Positions 22,722 through 35,030 are shown, counted from the stretch's first letter. The stretch is DNA of 64,000 nt from Cephalotus follicularis (GCA_001972305.1 BDDD01000121.1:51189-115188), one strand, 5' to 3'. Notes: a model not told the origin generated them from the letters alone. Program-made: numbers and translations.

Positions 22722-22741
22722 CCCCATCCTTCGGGGTGGGG
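22722..22741 (+). other. cUUCGg tetraloop hairpin in LTR
   Basis: CCCCATCCTTCGGGGTGGGG: an 8-bp stem closed by the very stable C(UUCG)G loop, about 340 bp before the LTR end. Confidence 0.82.
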
Positions 22742-23079
22742 CTGTGTTGTACCTTTGTGTGCTGCATAGGTAGGCAGCAGGTAGCAGTGGACAGAAGGAC
22801 TGAGGACCGTTGATCGCTTGACTGCTTGGACACCGAGGAGTTGGTTGTGAGAGATTGGAGTGTATTGTATTGAAAGATTGTTAATGTTTTGAATAGACTT
22901 GTATTGTAAAGGAAATTGTATCGTGTGTATGGATCAATGTATTGTTTCTTCCGCAACTGATATATATATTATAAAGTTTTAAGTTTTTCCACATTTTATA
23001 TTGCTAGTCCCGACCATTGTTTTGTATATTGGACTGAGCGTAATGCCACGTGTCCATCCTGCGGGCGCGGGGTGTTACA

Positions 23080-25788
23080 GTCTCGTACCTAGGGCACTCT
23101 GTAGATACGAACAGAACCTCGATGTAAACCTCGGATCTCTGTCTGAGACAATGCTGACTGATGCCCCATGCAACCTGACTATCTCTGCAATATACAACTC
23201 TGCCAGTCTGCCCAAGTCATAAGAAATCCGAATAGGCAAAAGGTGAACTGACCTTGTCAGTCAGTCCACTATCACCCAAATAGCATCGTGGGCCCTCTGC
23301 GTCCTCGGGAGTCTTATGACAAAGTCCATAGTAATATGCTCCCACTTCCACTCAGGAATAGGAAGCAGATGTAAAGATCTTGAAGGTCTCTGTCGCTCTG
23401 CCTTGACCTGCTGACAGGTCATACATCTGGATACATACTCAGCTATATCTCTCTTCATGCCACTCCACCAGTAATGCTCTCTTAAGTCTTGATACATCTT
23501 GGTGCTACCAGGATGCATCGACCATACTGAACAATGAGCCTCCTCAAGGATCTCCCGTCTAATAGTCCCAACATTAGGCACACACAATCTCTGACCATAC
23601 ATCAGAACTCCGTCATCCAGGATAGTGTGATCAGTACAAGTCCTGGACCTAACTCCATCCATCAACACAACAAACTCAAGATACTGACCATGTGCCTCTC
23701 TGATACGATCCAACCTGATCAATCTAACTCGGAAACTAGCCAACAAGGCTCCTGTGTCTCTCACTGATAAGTCAACCTGCAGAGGCCTCAAATCCTCTAG
23801 CATAGGCAGATACACAGTCCTCGGATGAGTAAATGAAGTAGAAGACTTCCTACTCAAGGCATCTGCAACTACGTTCGCCCTGTCCGGATGGTAATCAATA
23901 GTGCAGTCATAATCCTTGATCAACTCAATCCATCTCCTCTATCGCAAATTCAACTCTCTTTGAGTAAACAGATACTTCAGACTTTGATGATCGGTGAATA
24001 TCTGACACTGCTTTCCATATAGGTAGTGCCTCCAGATCTTCAAAACGAAGACCATTGCTACTACCTCCAAATCGGGGGTAGGATAGTTCAACTCATGCTT
24101 TTTCAACTATCTTGAAGCATAAGCAACTACCTTCCCATGCTGCATTAGAACACACCCCAGACCCTGCAGGGAAGCATCATTGTACAATATATATCCTCCT
24201 CCTGGCGAAGGTAGGGTCAGGACTGGCTCAGACGTCAACTGAGCCTTGAGCTTCTGAAAGCTCCTCTCACCAACATCAGACCACTCGAAACGAGCATCCT
24301 TCCTCGTCAACTTCGTCAGAGGTAAAGCTAACGAAGAAAAACCCTTTATGAACCGGCGGTAGTACCCCGCCGAACCCAGAAAACTTCTAATCTCTGTCAC
24401 ACTGGATAGCCGCTCCCAACTCATCACTGCCTTAACCTTCTTAGGATCCACCTTAATGCCCTGTCCAGAAACTATGTGTCCCAAGAAACCTACCCTGTCA
24501 AGCAAAAACTCGCACTTGCTGAATTTGGCATACAGGTGCTCATCCCTCAAGGTCTGCAGAACCAACCTCAAATGCTCCATATGCTTCTCCTCACTCCTAG
24601 AGTACACCATGATGCATCAATGAACACTACCACAAATCTGTCCAGAAAAGGTCTGAATCGGTTCATCATGTCCATGAACGTTGCAGGGGTATTAGTCAGC
24701 CCAAACGGCATAACCAAGAACTCATAGTGCCTATACTGAGTCCTGAAAGCTGACTTCAGGACATCTTCGTCCCGAATCCTCAACTGATGACACCCATAAT
24801 GAAGATCTATCTTCATAAACACACTAGCTCCCTGAAGCTGGTCAAATAGATCATCGATGCACGGCAGAGGATACTTGTTGCACACCGTAACCCGGTTGAG
24901 CGGTCTGTAGTCGATGCAGAGGCGAAGGGTACTATCCTTCTTCTTTACAAACAAAACCAGCACACCCCACGGAGAACTACTGGGTCTAATGAACACCTTC
25001 TCGATCAACTCCTGTAACTGAGATTTGAGCTCTCTAAGCTCAACTGGTGCCATCCTGTAAGGTACTAGAGAAATCAGAGCCATACCCGGTGTCAAATCTA
25101 TCACAAACTCAACCTCGCGCTCTGGCGGTAACCCTGGAAACTCATCTGGGAATACATCATGAAACTCACTAGCTACAGGTATATCCTCCAACCTCGGCCT
25201 AGACATCCTTGTGTCTACTATATGAGCCAGATAACCTTGACATCCCTTATGTAATAACCTCTTGGCTGACAATGCCGAAATCATACAAGTCGGCAAAATA
25301 CGGCGCTCCCCGCCTAACTCCTACTCTGTGTCATAAGGTAAATGGAACGTAACCACTCTCATAAAGCAGTCCACGGTCGCCCGATGGGAGACTAACCAAT
25401 CCATCCCTAGGATCGCGTCGATATCATGCATCTCTAACGGTATCAAGTTTGCTGGCAAATCATGACCTCCTATCAGAATACTACAACCCCGGTACACCCT
25501 CTCAACCAGGAAACTTTGACCTATCGAGGTAGACACGGCTAAGGTATAACCCAAATCACTCAACATTCGGTCAGCATAAATGCAGAATACAGATGCTAGA
25601 TATGAAAAAGATGAGCCAACATCTATCCAAACATGAGCCTCTCTTTTAAAGATAGTGACTGTACCTACAACCACGTCATGGGCCATTCGAGCCTCCTCCT
25701 GGGACATAGCATGGATTCTGGTCTGCACTGTCCTCGACCTACCTAGTTGTCCTCTACCGGCTGTCCCTGATGTACTGGCCTGTGGCAC
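23080..25788 (-). pseudogene. gypsy 2 protease-RT-RNase H-integrase, broken
   Basis: Protease: in AHVWIDVGSSFSY the catalytic Ser/Thr of D(S/T)G is Val; DIDAILGMDWLVSHRA follows. [41 protein letters not shown], then [19 protein letters not shown]. At about 24610-24625 the FIDD active site is broken to FIDA with a frame change, and reading resumes with [13 protein letters not shown]. RNase [21 protein letters not shown]. Integrase: zinc-binding H and C residues in HCSVWSMHPGS and CMTCQQVKAERQ, then the first core Asp in MDFVIRLP and the second in VSDRDPRF near 23110; the third acidic residue is beyond the cut. Stops occur near 25321, 24107 and 23940. Not functional. Confidence 0.9.
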
Positions 25789-27525
25789 TGGCGCTATCCC
25801 TCTATGTCTTGAGCCCTGTTGGCCTACATACCCATATCGTCTACCAGTACTCTATCCACTAGACCCCGCTGGTCTCTGTACTGAACCCATGGTAGGAGCT
25901 GGCTGAGGGCAATCTCGCACATAATGTCCTACCTGCCCACATCTAAAACAAGTTTGAGCCCCCTGCCTACACTCTCCTGGATAAGGACGTCCACAGGTCA
26001 GGCAGAAGGGGTAGCCCTATGCAGGTGCAGTATCTCTAAATCCAGTGCTCTGACGGCTCTGCTGAGGCCCCCACTGTGTATTGCCCACTGACTGAGTCTG
26101 TGTAGGTTGTTGGCTGTAAACTCTCCCAGATCCTGAAAACCCCTGAGTCCCCCCACCAAAAGATCTACCAGAAGATGGTGGAGGTCCTCGTCTCCTCTGC
26201 CCAGCACTAGAACTCTCTCCCTGAGTAAATCCATGTGAGCTCATCTTCTGACCATCCTATCGGCATCTCTGATCTTCCATGTTACGCTCCGTCCTCATGC
26301 ATGCCTGAACCAACATCCCAAAATCTGTCCACTCTGTCGTGGATACAGCGTACCTCAGCTCATATCTTAGACCATCTATGAACCTTCGGCATTTCTCCTC
26401 CTCATTAGAAACTAGATAAGGGGCATATCTGGACAAGTATACAAATCTCTGCTCGTACTCTGCTACAATCATAGTACTTTGATGCAACCTGATGAACTCT
26501 CTCCTCCAATCCTCTGTGTAAACTCGGGGGTAGAAATGCAGGTCAAACTCTCTCCGAAAAACTTCCCATGTAAACACTGTTGGAGGTGGATATCTATCGC
26601 TCAAGGCCTCACACCAGTGTAAAGCACTTTTGTCCAGTAAAAACGATGCACACAGAACCCTGTTGTCATCATTGATGCTCATCTGCTGAAAGATCTGCTC
26701 CATCCTATGAATCCATGCCTCAACTACTGTAGGGTCAGTAGTACCAGAAAAAACTGGTGCCTCTAAGGCGTCTCACCTACTCAGTAGGAAGAGTCTGTCT
26801 TCGAGTGGCCCCAAGTGTGACATCCGTGTCCTTGTAGGGTCTGTGTCTGTGAGCCTGCGTGGCTTCTGTCCATCTATCGGTCTGTTAATCGGTTTTCTGG
26901 CATTCATGATATGCATCATGACATTATTTAAATTTTTACAATTTTATTCTGATGGTTTTCTGCATAAGAAATTGATTTGCCTTTCCGTAAAATTTAATGA
27001 TGTTTTTTCTGAAATGACTGCTGATTCGGAAAAATAGCCCAAGTGGTATGTCCTAAATATCCAATTTTTGTCCATAACGGTTAAATTCTGGGCAAAACCC
27101 AGTCCGTTTTGGGTTGAATATATATGAAAAATGTCATTTGTTGGCTCATTTTTGCCATCTCTCCCATCTCTCCCGCTTTCTCTCTCCTCTCTCCCGATCC
27201 CTCTCTCTCTCTCTGCTCCTGTCGTCGGCGTCAGAGCCGATCTGACGTCGGTGAGGGTATGGGTCGAACCGCCATCACCTCCCGATCACACCGGCCCCAG
27301 CCTCGACGCCGGTAACGGTGCCGTTTGGGCCCGACGAGCACTTCTCCCTCCGCGACCGTTTTCCTTCGTTCCGGCGCCTCTGGTGGTCGTCACGGCAAGG
27401 GGAGGCCAGATTCGGACTCCTGGCGTTGCGGCCGTTCGAACGGTATCGGCCTCGACCCGTGACGACGTCGGGAACGGCGATCTCCGGCGAAGGACAGCCG
27501 CGGTCAACGCGTCCGTTCTGGCCAA

Positions 27526-27835
27526 NNNNNNNNNNNNNNNNNNNNNNNNNNNNNNNNNNNNNNNNNNNNNNNNNNNNNNNNNNNNNNNNNNNNNNNNNNN
27601 NNNNNNNNNNNNNNNNNNNNNNNNNNNNNNNNNNNNNNNNNNNNNNNNNNNNNNNNNNNNNNNNNNNNNNNNNNNNNNNNNNNNNNNNNNNNNNNNNNNN
27701 NNNNNNNNNNNNNNNNNNNNNNNNNNNNNNNNNNNNNNNNNNNNNNNNNNNNNNNNNNNNNNNNNNNNNNNNNNNNNNNNNNNNNNNNNNNNNNNNNNNN
27801 NNNNNNNNNNNNNNNNNNNNNNNNNNNNNNNNNNN
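27526..27835. other. Assembly gap (310 N)
   Basis: Unknown bases inside solo LTR B1. The GC-rich flank on the left suggests a region hard to sequence. Translations through it are meaningless. Confidence 0.99.
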
Positions 27836-28640
27836 TCTGTTTTCTGCTGAATCTGTTTAAATATGTTTAGATGCATGGCAGTCTCGGTATTGTATATATA
27901 TGTATATGATGCCCATGAGAGGCTTGTCTACACGTGTATGACTTTCTGCTGATGCTCGGACACGACGGTGTCCTTGCCACTATTTCTGCTGGACGTTCGG
28001 CCCGACGGGGCCCAGGCGTCGACCTTACTTAGTAGACCCCATGGCATCTTTATATATTTTTCTGTTTAGAACTCTGTTACTATCATATATATGTATATAT
28101 GAAAATCTGAGGATTTAATCTGTTTGAAAGAAATGATATGAATTTCTGTTGACTTCTGGAAACTTGGTTTTGGATTTATATTCTTGTTTAAATGTCTTAA
28201 ATGGTTTTATAAACCAGATTTCTGGCTTTTGTTTCTGTTTCTGAATTTCTGTTTTTAGTTGTTTTATATTTTGTTATATCTTTTCTGCAAAGATATTTAT
28301 ATGCGAGCAAAACTCTGCGGAGTCTTTTTGTTCCATCTCACTAGTCCTGTGGACTAACCCTCTCCTCTGTTTTCTGTTTTTAGTTCTGACAGGTTAGTCT
28401 GCTGCGCTTTGTCAGCTGGAGTCTGTTTGTCTGCTGAGGTGAGACCACATAAAAGGGCATGCTACCAGAGTCAAAACATGCATACCATCATTGCATAAAT
28501 ATTTTAAATTCTGCATTACTTATATGTTTATATAACTGTCTGTTTTCTTTTAAAAAGGGTTGAACCCTATTCAAGTTTTAAGTTTTGTTAATACAGTTGA
28601 GGCAGAGCCCAACCCATTACTTGTCTTCTGTTTAAATTGT

Positions 28641-28746
28641 GATCTGCTGAGGGCTGAGCCCGTTTTATAAACTGTTTCCTCCTTCGGGAGTGTGATCTGC
28701 TGAGGGCTGAGCCCATTACAAACTGTTTCCTCCTTCGGGAGTGTGT
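28641..28746 (+). repeat. 53-bp tandem duplication in solo LTR B1
   Basis: GATCTGCTGAGGGCTGAGCC at 28641 recurs at 28694; each copy ends in TTTCCTCCTTCGGGAGTGT. The related LTR at 36697-39219 has a single copy (near 38890-38950). Confidence 0.9.
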
Positions 28747-29369
28747 TTTTATAAATTGTGTTTTTCTTTACAGGGGGCATAGTCCTATAAACGAATACTA
28801 CATGCCCGATTTTTGAAAAATTTTAAGAGTTAGAATTATTTTCAAGTTTTTCAAGAAGCTTTTCTGTTTTCTTTCTGTTTTGAAGAACATTTTGTTTTAA
28901 AATGTATTTCTGAAACTCTGTTCTGCTAAACCTACGAGGCGAGTCTCTTATGGGAGGTTTGGCCTCGTAGCGGGCGTGACGGATTCCAGCGGGGGCTGGG
29001 TCCGGGCGTCACACCAAGCGCCAGTGTAAGCATGGAAACTGTATGAAGAAGCTCTGACTGTGTAGCATAGGCTACATGTGGGGGTGGGGAAGGTGGTCAT
29101 GGCACCCGGACGGATGACTCATCAGATACGCGAGTACTCTAAACAAAAGGCTCCCGCTTAGGTGCCCCACCGACAAACTCAAGATTCGCCTCTATCTGAG
29201 CAACCGGATGTGCAACTCTATGGGGTCGTCCTCTGGCCCTTCTAAGGGGAGGTCGACCGACTCCATGAGGCATAGCTACTCCCTACACCAGACATACTAG
29301 GGTCAGACACTAACAGAATGTTTAGATGCTATGCGTGACATGCAGATGTGTCTACAGAATCTAACAACC

Positions 29370-29385
29370 TTCTATGATACAAAAA
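29370..29385 (-). promoter_or_regulatory. Degenerate primer-binding site of gypsy 2
   Basis: Minus strand reads TTTTTGTATCATAGAAG next to the LTR end GGGTGTGACA at 29386. It can be aligned with TGGTATCAGAGC but has several changes, as expected in an old copy. Confidence 0.55.
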
Positions 29386-32010
29386 TGTCACACCCGTCCC
29401 GACCGAGATGAATGTGACCATCAAGTGGCAAGCCTTTTTTCAGAACCCTCCACGTGAGATGTTTTAAAAACTAGTTTGCAAATTGCCTAAAATCATATAG
29501 TCACATTAAAAATCATAAGTTTGAACTTTTCTAAAAACTTAAAAAAAAATTTACTCTTATATTTTTACGAAAATCGGGCATGTAGTATCCGTTTATCAGC
29601 CTATGCCCCTTGTAAACAAAAAAACACATTTGATAAACTGGGTTCAGCCCTCAGCAAACCATAATTTAAAGCAGTAATGATGAAAAGGTCGGGCTTAGCC
29701 TCGACCAAACGGAAGTAAAAGAACTGAAAGTAATGTTAATATATACAAAAAATAGTTATGAAATATAATAAAACTCCCCAAAATGTCCTAGGTGCATGAA
29801 ATACAGAAATGAGGCATGCCGATTCAGTAGGCGTACTAAGTAGCTCCTCGCAATACCTCGATTGACGGATGCAACAGAAAAGTAAGCTCGACACGAGAGC
29901 TGAACCACCGATCTCAAAACTGAAAGAAAAGTAAAAACGATAAGGGGGGGTTAGTCCACAGGACTAATGAGATGAAACCAAAAACACTCGCTCACCTATA
30001 CTCGAAGTTGAAATTAAAATACGTGTAACAGAATAATATCAGAAGTAAAACAGAATAATATGAGAATTAAAACAGAGTAAAATCAGAAGTAAAACAGAGT
30101 AATACAAGTGATGCAAGGGTCCCTGATAGTAATAATGATGCCTGGGCCCCATCGGGCCAAACATCCAGCAGAAAGTGACATAGGTACCGTCGTACCCACG
30201 TATCAACAGAGCTCAAAACACGTGCAGAGATAAGCCACTATGGTGGTAATAGTATCATCAATGATTTAAGTCCCCAAGTGCATCAACAATGTATACTATT
30301 TAAAACATGTATTTAAAGCATAAGTCGAAGTGACTTAAAAATCCTTGCTATAAAGCTAATTTATAGAAGACATAGGCCGTGAGTATGGATACTAGTTTCA
30401 ATTAAATATTTCAGAATATAATTGATAAGAATTTTCAGAAATATATAAAAACATTGAAAGCGTTTCATAATTAATATGACTAAACAGAAAGTTCCACTCA
30501 CAGTACGACGTGCAACTACGTCTAGCTGTCTCCACCCGGCATAGCAATAGGAGCAGGGTCCTCTGCTATACGGACAACAGACAGATATATACATGTCATA
30601 CCAGACTCAACAATTAAGTAGAAAACTCAATCACGTACTATGTCGCGCAATGCTTTATGCAATGGAATACGTGTAGATGTTAGAAAACTATAACCGATCT
30701 ATACGGCCAACAGTAGCAGATGTACGATTATAAAAACATCGCTTAAACCTCTCACAAAGGCCAATGGCCTAAAATCTCATGTTGGTTTATCAAATTGTAA
30801 CATTTAAAGTCCATATAAGTTTTTTAAACTATTAAAATAAAAATCCAGTGACAGTCCATTATCCAAGGGCACAAAAGAAACCCGGAGGGTTCTCAACGGG
30901 TGCCTATTTTTACAGTTAAAGCATCCAGGGTATCCATAAGACATTACAACCTCACAACCAGTTCAAATATGCTAAAAATTAGATATTAAAGTTATTAAAT
31001 GAAGCTAACACGGAAACCAATGCATCGGGACTGAAAAACCAACTTTAAAAGGAGAAAAATTGAATCTTTCGAGGCCTTAACAAAATCCAAATTCGACGAA
31101 ACTTGAACAAGAAGATCAGTGGAGGATGAGGGTCGGAATGGTGGTGGCGCCAGCAGGACACGGTAGCCGGAGTATGGCGCGTGCATGTCACATGTCTCCT
31201 TGCCGGCCTCGGTTGGTCACAGGGCTGGTGCGGTTAGCTTTGTCTCATCAAAAGGAGTCGGGATATGGTCTCAGAATGCTGAACTGAGCACGGCAAGGGC
31301 TCGTCGGAGTAGTACAAGCCGCGAGCTTCTGGTGGTCAAATGGCAATGATCCTTCAGACTTTTTGGTAGATCGGGGCAGGGGCTTTCAGATGGTGGTGGT
31401 AGGACACCGGTCGACGTCAGTCCACGATAGTCAATGGCATTCAACGGCAATGGATGGCTGCTACTCCTGTGACAGAAGGAAGCCCCGATAGAGAGGACTC
31501 CAATGGTGGTGGTCTTGCGTCGATCCGATACCAGGAAGACTTCGAACAACTTGCTTAAAGTTTTGTGTGTAAAGAGAGGAGAGAAAGAGAGACAGAAAAC
31601 GGGAAAATGAGAGAGAAATGGGGAAAAAAGAGTTTTTATAGGCTAAGGCCCGACCGGTCTTCCGATCATTGCACTGGTCGAACCCAAAATTCATCAATGG
31701 AGTGGTCACTAGATATTTTTATCAGTTTAACAAATATAAGGTAGTTTCAGTATTGAAAAACATATAAAATATAATAACAGTTAATACCGTTAAAAGGTAC
31801 GCGAATTTATGAAAAAGCTTAAGGGAATTTTAGAAAAATCTAATCGATCAAGAATATAATTTCTTAAGTAGTATTAAAATAACATAAAATATGAATAATG
31901 TGAATGATATGTCACGTATGCCATGCATGAAATTATACGACTTCCTGACAGACAGAAAGCCACATGGCTCACATGGACAAGTTCAGAAGTTGACTGGGAC
32001 ACGGGTGTCA
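29386..32010 (-). mobile_element. 5' LTR of gypsy 2, minus strand (2.6 kb)
   Basis: On the minus strand it starts TGACACCCGTGTCCC at 32010 and ends GGGACGGGTGTGACA at 29386, next to the primer site and gag. It is homologous along its length to solo LTR B1. A TATA box (CCTATAAAAACT on the minus strand) lies at 31631-31642, followed by a TCTCTCTTTCTCTC leader (about 31615-31565), so transcription would start near 31600 and run leftward. ORFs inside it (for example 31271-31709) show no known domain. Confidence 0.85.
31631..31642 (-). promoter_or_regulatory. TATA box in the gypsy 2 LTR
   Basis: Minus-strand CCTATAAAAACT, about 370 bp inside the LTR, directly upstream of a pyrimidine-rich leader. 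Confidence 0.5.
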
Positions 32011-32936
32011 TAATATCCCTCATGTCAAATACCCATTTTACCCTTTATGCAATGGAAACTCTAGTTTTACGTTTAATTCTATTATTTCATAACTAAAATA
32101 CTAACAAACAAATAATATAAATCAAAATATTATTTATTAAATTAAATAATACATTGGTATGTAATCCAAATTTTTAGGGCTTTACAATCTACCCCCCTTA
32201 GAGAAATTTCAACCCGAAATTTTTACGCATCACATCGAGCAAAAAGTTGATGATACTTCTCTCGTATTCATTGATCCATATGAAGTTGACATTTTTCCGC
32301 ATCACCTTCGTTAATGAATTTGTAATAGAAGAAAAATCTTCCTCAAACCGTCAATCTTTTCCAGCAAGTCCTAATAATCTTCTTATCTTTGTTTATGATG
32401 CTGGTCATTTCCATTCCTCGATCTCTCTCGTTTTAACTGGATCCGCTGAGATTCCAATTGTCGTGATCACGTGACCTAGAAAATCTACTTCCTCCTTAAT
32501 TCTTAGCTAACGGTATCTGGATTGAAGGTTGATTTTTAAGAAATACTTTGCTCCTTTCAGCTGGTTGAACAAGTCATCGATTCTTGCAACGGATACTCGT
32601 TATTTATCGTGACTCGATTAAGTTCATAAAACTTGATGCATGGCTTCTTCAATCCATCCTTCTTCTTCACAACAAAACTGGGGCTCCCCAAGGTGATATG
32701 CTCCGCTGAAATAAATCCTTTCACCTTTGGTTTATGTAGATGTTCCTTTAGTTCCTTAAGTTCTCTCCAGGAATCTTGAAATGGATAAGGATCTCCTTCT
32801 TGTGGCAATAAAAAACAACATGACATGTTGGAAGCCAATCCATTCCTAGTACAACGTCGTAATCAACTAGTACTCCGGTCAATCTTAAATGATATACTAG
32901 AGCTCTATTCAAAATCTCCAAAACTGTTATCCCCAA
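32011..32936 (-). pseudogene. Remnant of a third gypsy element: LTR start, polypurine tract, RT and protease pieces
   Basis: Minus strand from right to left. Protease end: VDYDVVLGMDWLPTCHVVF (about 32860). RT start: RELKELKEHLHKPKVKGFI and FVVKKKDGLKKPCIKFYELN (to about 32570). A short RT end: GHVITTIGISADPV near 32465. Next is a polypurine tract (minus AAGGGGGGTAGAT, 32187-32199), then the LTR start TGTAAAGCCC at 32186. RT core, RNase H and integrase are deleted. The LTR is cut at 32011 by the insertion of gypsy element 2. The pattern AAATTTCGGGTTGAAATTTC before the tract is usual for chromovirus 3' ends. Confidence 0.78.
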
Positions 32937-33297
32937 ATTTTAAAATGTTAAAATCTTTATAATAGCCTATGAAACCAATCTCATATACCCTACCATATTA
33001 TCTGCGTTAAACCTCAAAAGATTACTATGACAATTTTGTTATTCTCCTAATCTCCAAATGTAGTATCACTCCAAATATACATTCATTATCTCTAATGGAC
33101 TCGGTAATTAAAACTAAATCTTTATCGAATCAAAATTAGTTCTTGAATGAATTTAATCCGCCAACGTTCAAAATATTATAAGCATAGATTCTAAACCTAC
33201 AAGTTCTGCATAGTCCTATCATTAAGCATTCAATAAAATTGAATATCAGATCTTGATAAAGTAAGAACCACAAGATAACTCCATATTTATTTATTCA
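32937..33297. other. AT-rich stretch without recognisable features
   Basis: No ORF, repeat or TE end seen. Possibly decayed 5' interior of the third gypsy element. Confidence 0.5.
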
Positions 33298-34059
33298 TGT
33301 GACTTCCTGAGCCCGGAGGGCTGATCGCGTCGCGTCATGTACAAATAATATACAGTACCCGAGCCTAGGTACCATACTAAAAAGCAAGATAAATTAAAAC
33401 TTTTATTACAAGCATGGATAATGTACTTAATGTAATACATGAACCCCTTCAATATTACAATCCCAATTAGTATATCACTTGGTCCAAATCATTACATCAT
33501 AATACATGCAGCAAACAAAGCATAAGAAGATAGCATAAGGTCCAGTCCTTAGGTCTTCCAGTCTATGAGCGGAAAGTACGAACTGGCACTCTCCTCAAGA
33601 ACTGGTTCCTGCAGCGTCACATGAAACACGTAGATCCCCATCCCGAAGGAGTGGTCAGCCATAGGGACAAGTAGATATATCTCCAGGCATAGATTATGTT
33701 ATATACATATATGCAGTGTGATATAAATGTGCGAGTGGACATTAATAGTATCAAGTGTACAGTAATGATGCATGGCATATAAGGATGTATGAATGTCAGT
33801 TGCGATCTACCAGTAGTATACAACCATCCCATACCGGCGTAGGAGTGGGATCTAATCCAAGTCCTATCAATCATCTAGCAGACAATCAATAACAAAGTGT
33901 GAGAAAACTCTGATCAAATTCAATCAAGTCAAATCAAGTAGAATGACAATCTAACCCCCAGAGGGTAGTCTTGAAGAGTGGATGGCTAGACCAGCCTAGT
34001 AGATTCCAATCAATACATCAAACCCACTAGGCCTACTTAGTGGTTGGTACCAGCTAAGA

Positions 34060-34215
34060 GCCTAAAAAGTGATAGGTATCATCTGAGCACATACACGGTG
34101 ATAGGTACCATGCATGTGCATACGTGGGGATAGGTGCCATCAGGTGCATCCTCAAATAATCAGGAGTCGTCGTGCACGTGACGATAGGTACAATCATGCG
34201 TGTTCATAGTGGTAG
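34060..34215. repeat. Short GATAGGTACCAT-type repeats in LTR
   Basis: Five or six diverged copies of GTGATAGGTA(C/T)CAT, about 30 bp apart, each followed by a GCATACATG-like word. Confidence 0.6.
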
Positions 34216-34892
34216 GTAACACCGGAGGGAATCAAGTCAAGTAATAAAGTCGAAGGCTGGTGATGATCCAATCAGGGTGAGTAGACGGTAAAAACGGTCA
34301 TCTCGCATCCAGGCTAGAATCACGGGGTGGCTCTAACATGAACAATCAAATCAAGTTGATACAAGTCAAGTACATGTCCATAGTATAAGTCAATAGGAGG
34401 CAGAGATCTATCACGGGGAACAAACAGGCATAAAGTCCTCTTATAGCCGGTCCGATTAGAAATCGCTAAGCACCTATATTGTTGTTAGTCAAACAATCAT
34501 AGTCAATAACAGAAGATGACAATATCATTAACCACTAGGCAACGGATGCCTAATTGGCGTGGATAGCACGCGAACTAGACTAGGAAATCACTGGTGTACC
34601 TATGGTCTTAATCAGTCACTTTTTCTCCAACACGACTACTTTCAACACAACGGGTCTGTTGATGATAATAATGTGGTCAGATAACCTAGACAAGCAATCT
34701 AGTGATCAAACGGATCGGTTAGCCCATAGTGTCAAACGAAAGTAGTACACAATCAAATGATCTGCGAAAAATCAACGTGACCTCCTAAGCAGAGAGAAAA
34801 CAGTTGAAAAGGCTCGAGTGATCTCAAAAATCGATATGGTGAAGCAGTTATTTAGAAAATGATTGAAATCAGTTTAAGTAGTAAAAACAATG

Positions 34893-35030
34893 CCTTAAGC
34901 AGCGACGCTTCCATTGAAGGGCCTTAAGTTCAGTTCTGTGAGAGGCGCACTAAATGGTGACAGTTAGACTAAACGGCGACGCTTATAGGTTAGCGCCCTG
35001 TATCCACACTTATTACCGTCGACAGCGTTT
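34893..35030. repeat. GGCGACGCTTA / GTCGAC motif cluster
   Basis: Includes AGCGACGCTTCC, GGTGACAG, GGCGACGCTTA, TAGCGCCCTG and CCGTCGACAGCG within 140 bp. The word TAGCGCCCTGT is shared with the LTR at 39395-41871 (near 40252). Confidence 0.6.

Larger units (their letters stand above)
20140..23079 (+). mobile_element. LTR of gypsy type (2.9 kb), plus orientation
   Basis: From TGTGACGACCG at 20140 to GCGCGGGGTGTTACA ending at 23079. Its last 1.2 kb is homologous to the gypsy 1 5' LTR (reverse complement of 12799-14017). The flanks CTATG and GTCTC do not match, so there is no target duplication; neither primer site nor polypurine tract adjoins. It is therefore a rearranged or truncated LTR. 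Its right end cuts the integrase coding of gypsy element 2. A possible TATA-like ACTATTTAAG lies near 20317, followed by a CT-rich leader at 20333-20400. Confidence 0.78.
26811..29018 (+). mobile_element. Solo LTR B1 (26816-29013) in gag of gypsy 2, with target duplication
   Basis: TGTGACATCCGTG at 26816 to GGGCGTCACA at 29013, flanked by CCAAG on both sides (26811-26815 and 29014-29018). It is in the opposite orientation to the host element but belongs to the same LTR family as that element's own 5' LTR (29386-32010) and the LTRs at 36697-39219 and 52834-57776. Shared words include TAGTCCTGTGGACTA, TATGCCC...GAGAGGC and ATCGGGCATGTAGTAT. A (T/C)-rich leader with TCTCTCTCT lies at 27170-27215. 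The apparent ORFs across the N gap are not genes. Confidence 0.93.
25789..29273 (-). pseudogene. gypsy 2 gag, interrupted by a solo LTR
   Basis: The start is the ATG at 29273 (MPHGVGRPPLRRARGRPHR, a basic start). Coding breaks at 29014, skips the inserted LTR, and resumes at about 26810 with FSGTTDPTVVEAWIHRMEQI, then the gag core with SALHWCEALSDRYPP, W.VFRREFDLHFYP and MIVAEYEQRFVYLSRYAP. A Gly/Gln/Ser-rich linker (26244-26000) follows, then a perfect CX2CX4HX4C knuckle at 25909-25950 (CFRCGQVGHYVRDC). There are stops near 29140, 26255, 26015 and 25855. The LTR insertion at 26816-29013 alone would inactivate it. Confidence 0.88.
23080..32010 (-). mobile_element. Ty3/gypsy element 2, minus strand, truncated
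   Basis: Minus-strand order: 5' LTR (32010-29386), degenerate primer site, gag (start 29273) interrupted by a solo LTR (26816-29013), zinc knuckle, protease, RT, RNase H and integrase, cut at 23080 inside the integrase core by a plus-oriented LTR. The 3' LTR is not seen. The whole element sits in the 3' LTR of a third gypsy element that resumes at 32011. Confidence 0.87.

Noticed and set aside
20140-23079. Simple solo LTR with target duplication
   Set aside because: Flanks CTATG and GTCTC do not match, and the right flank is the cut integrase of another element; called a rearranged LTR instead.
27131-27876. Frames of 180-240 codons around 27131-27876
   Set aside because: They run through 310 N bases and are open only because the gap cannot contain stops. 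The flanks are an LTR leader.
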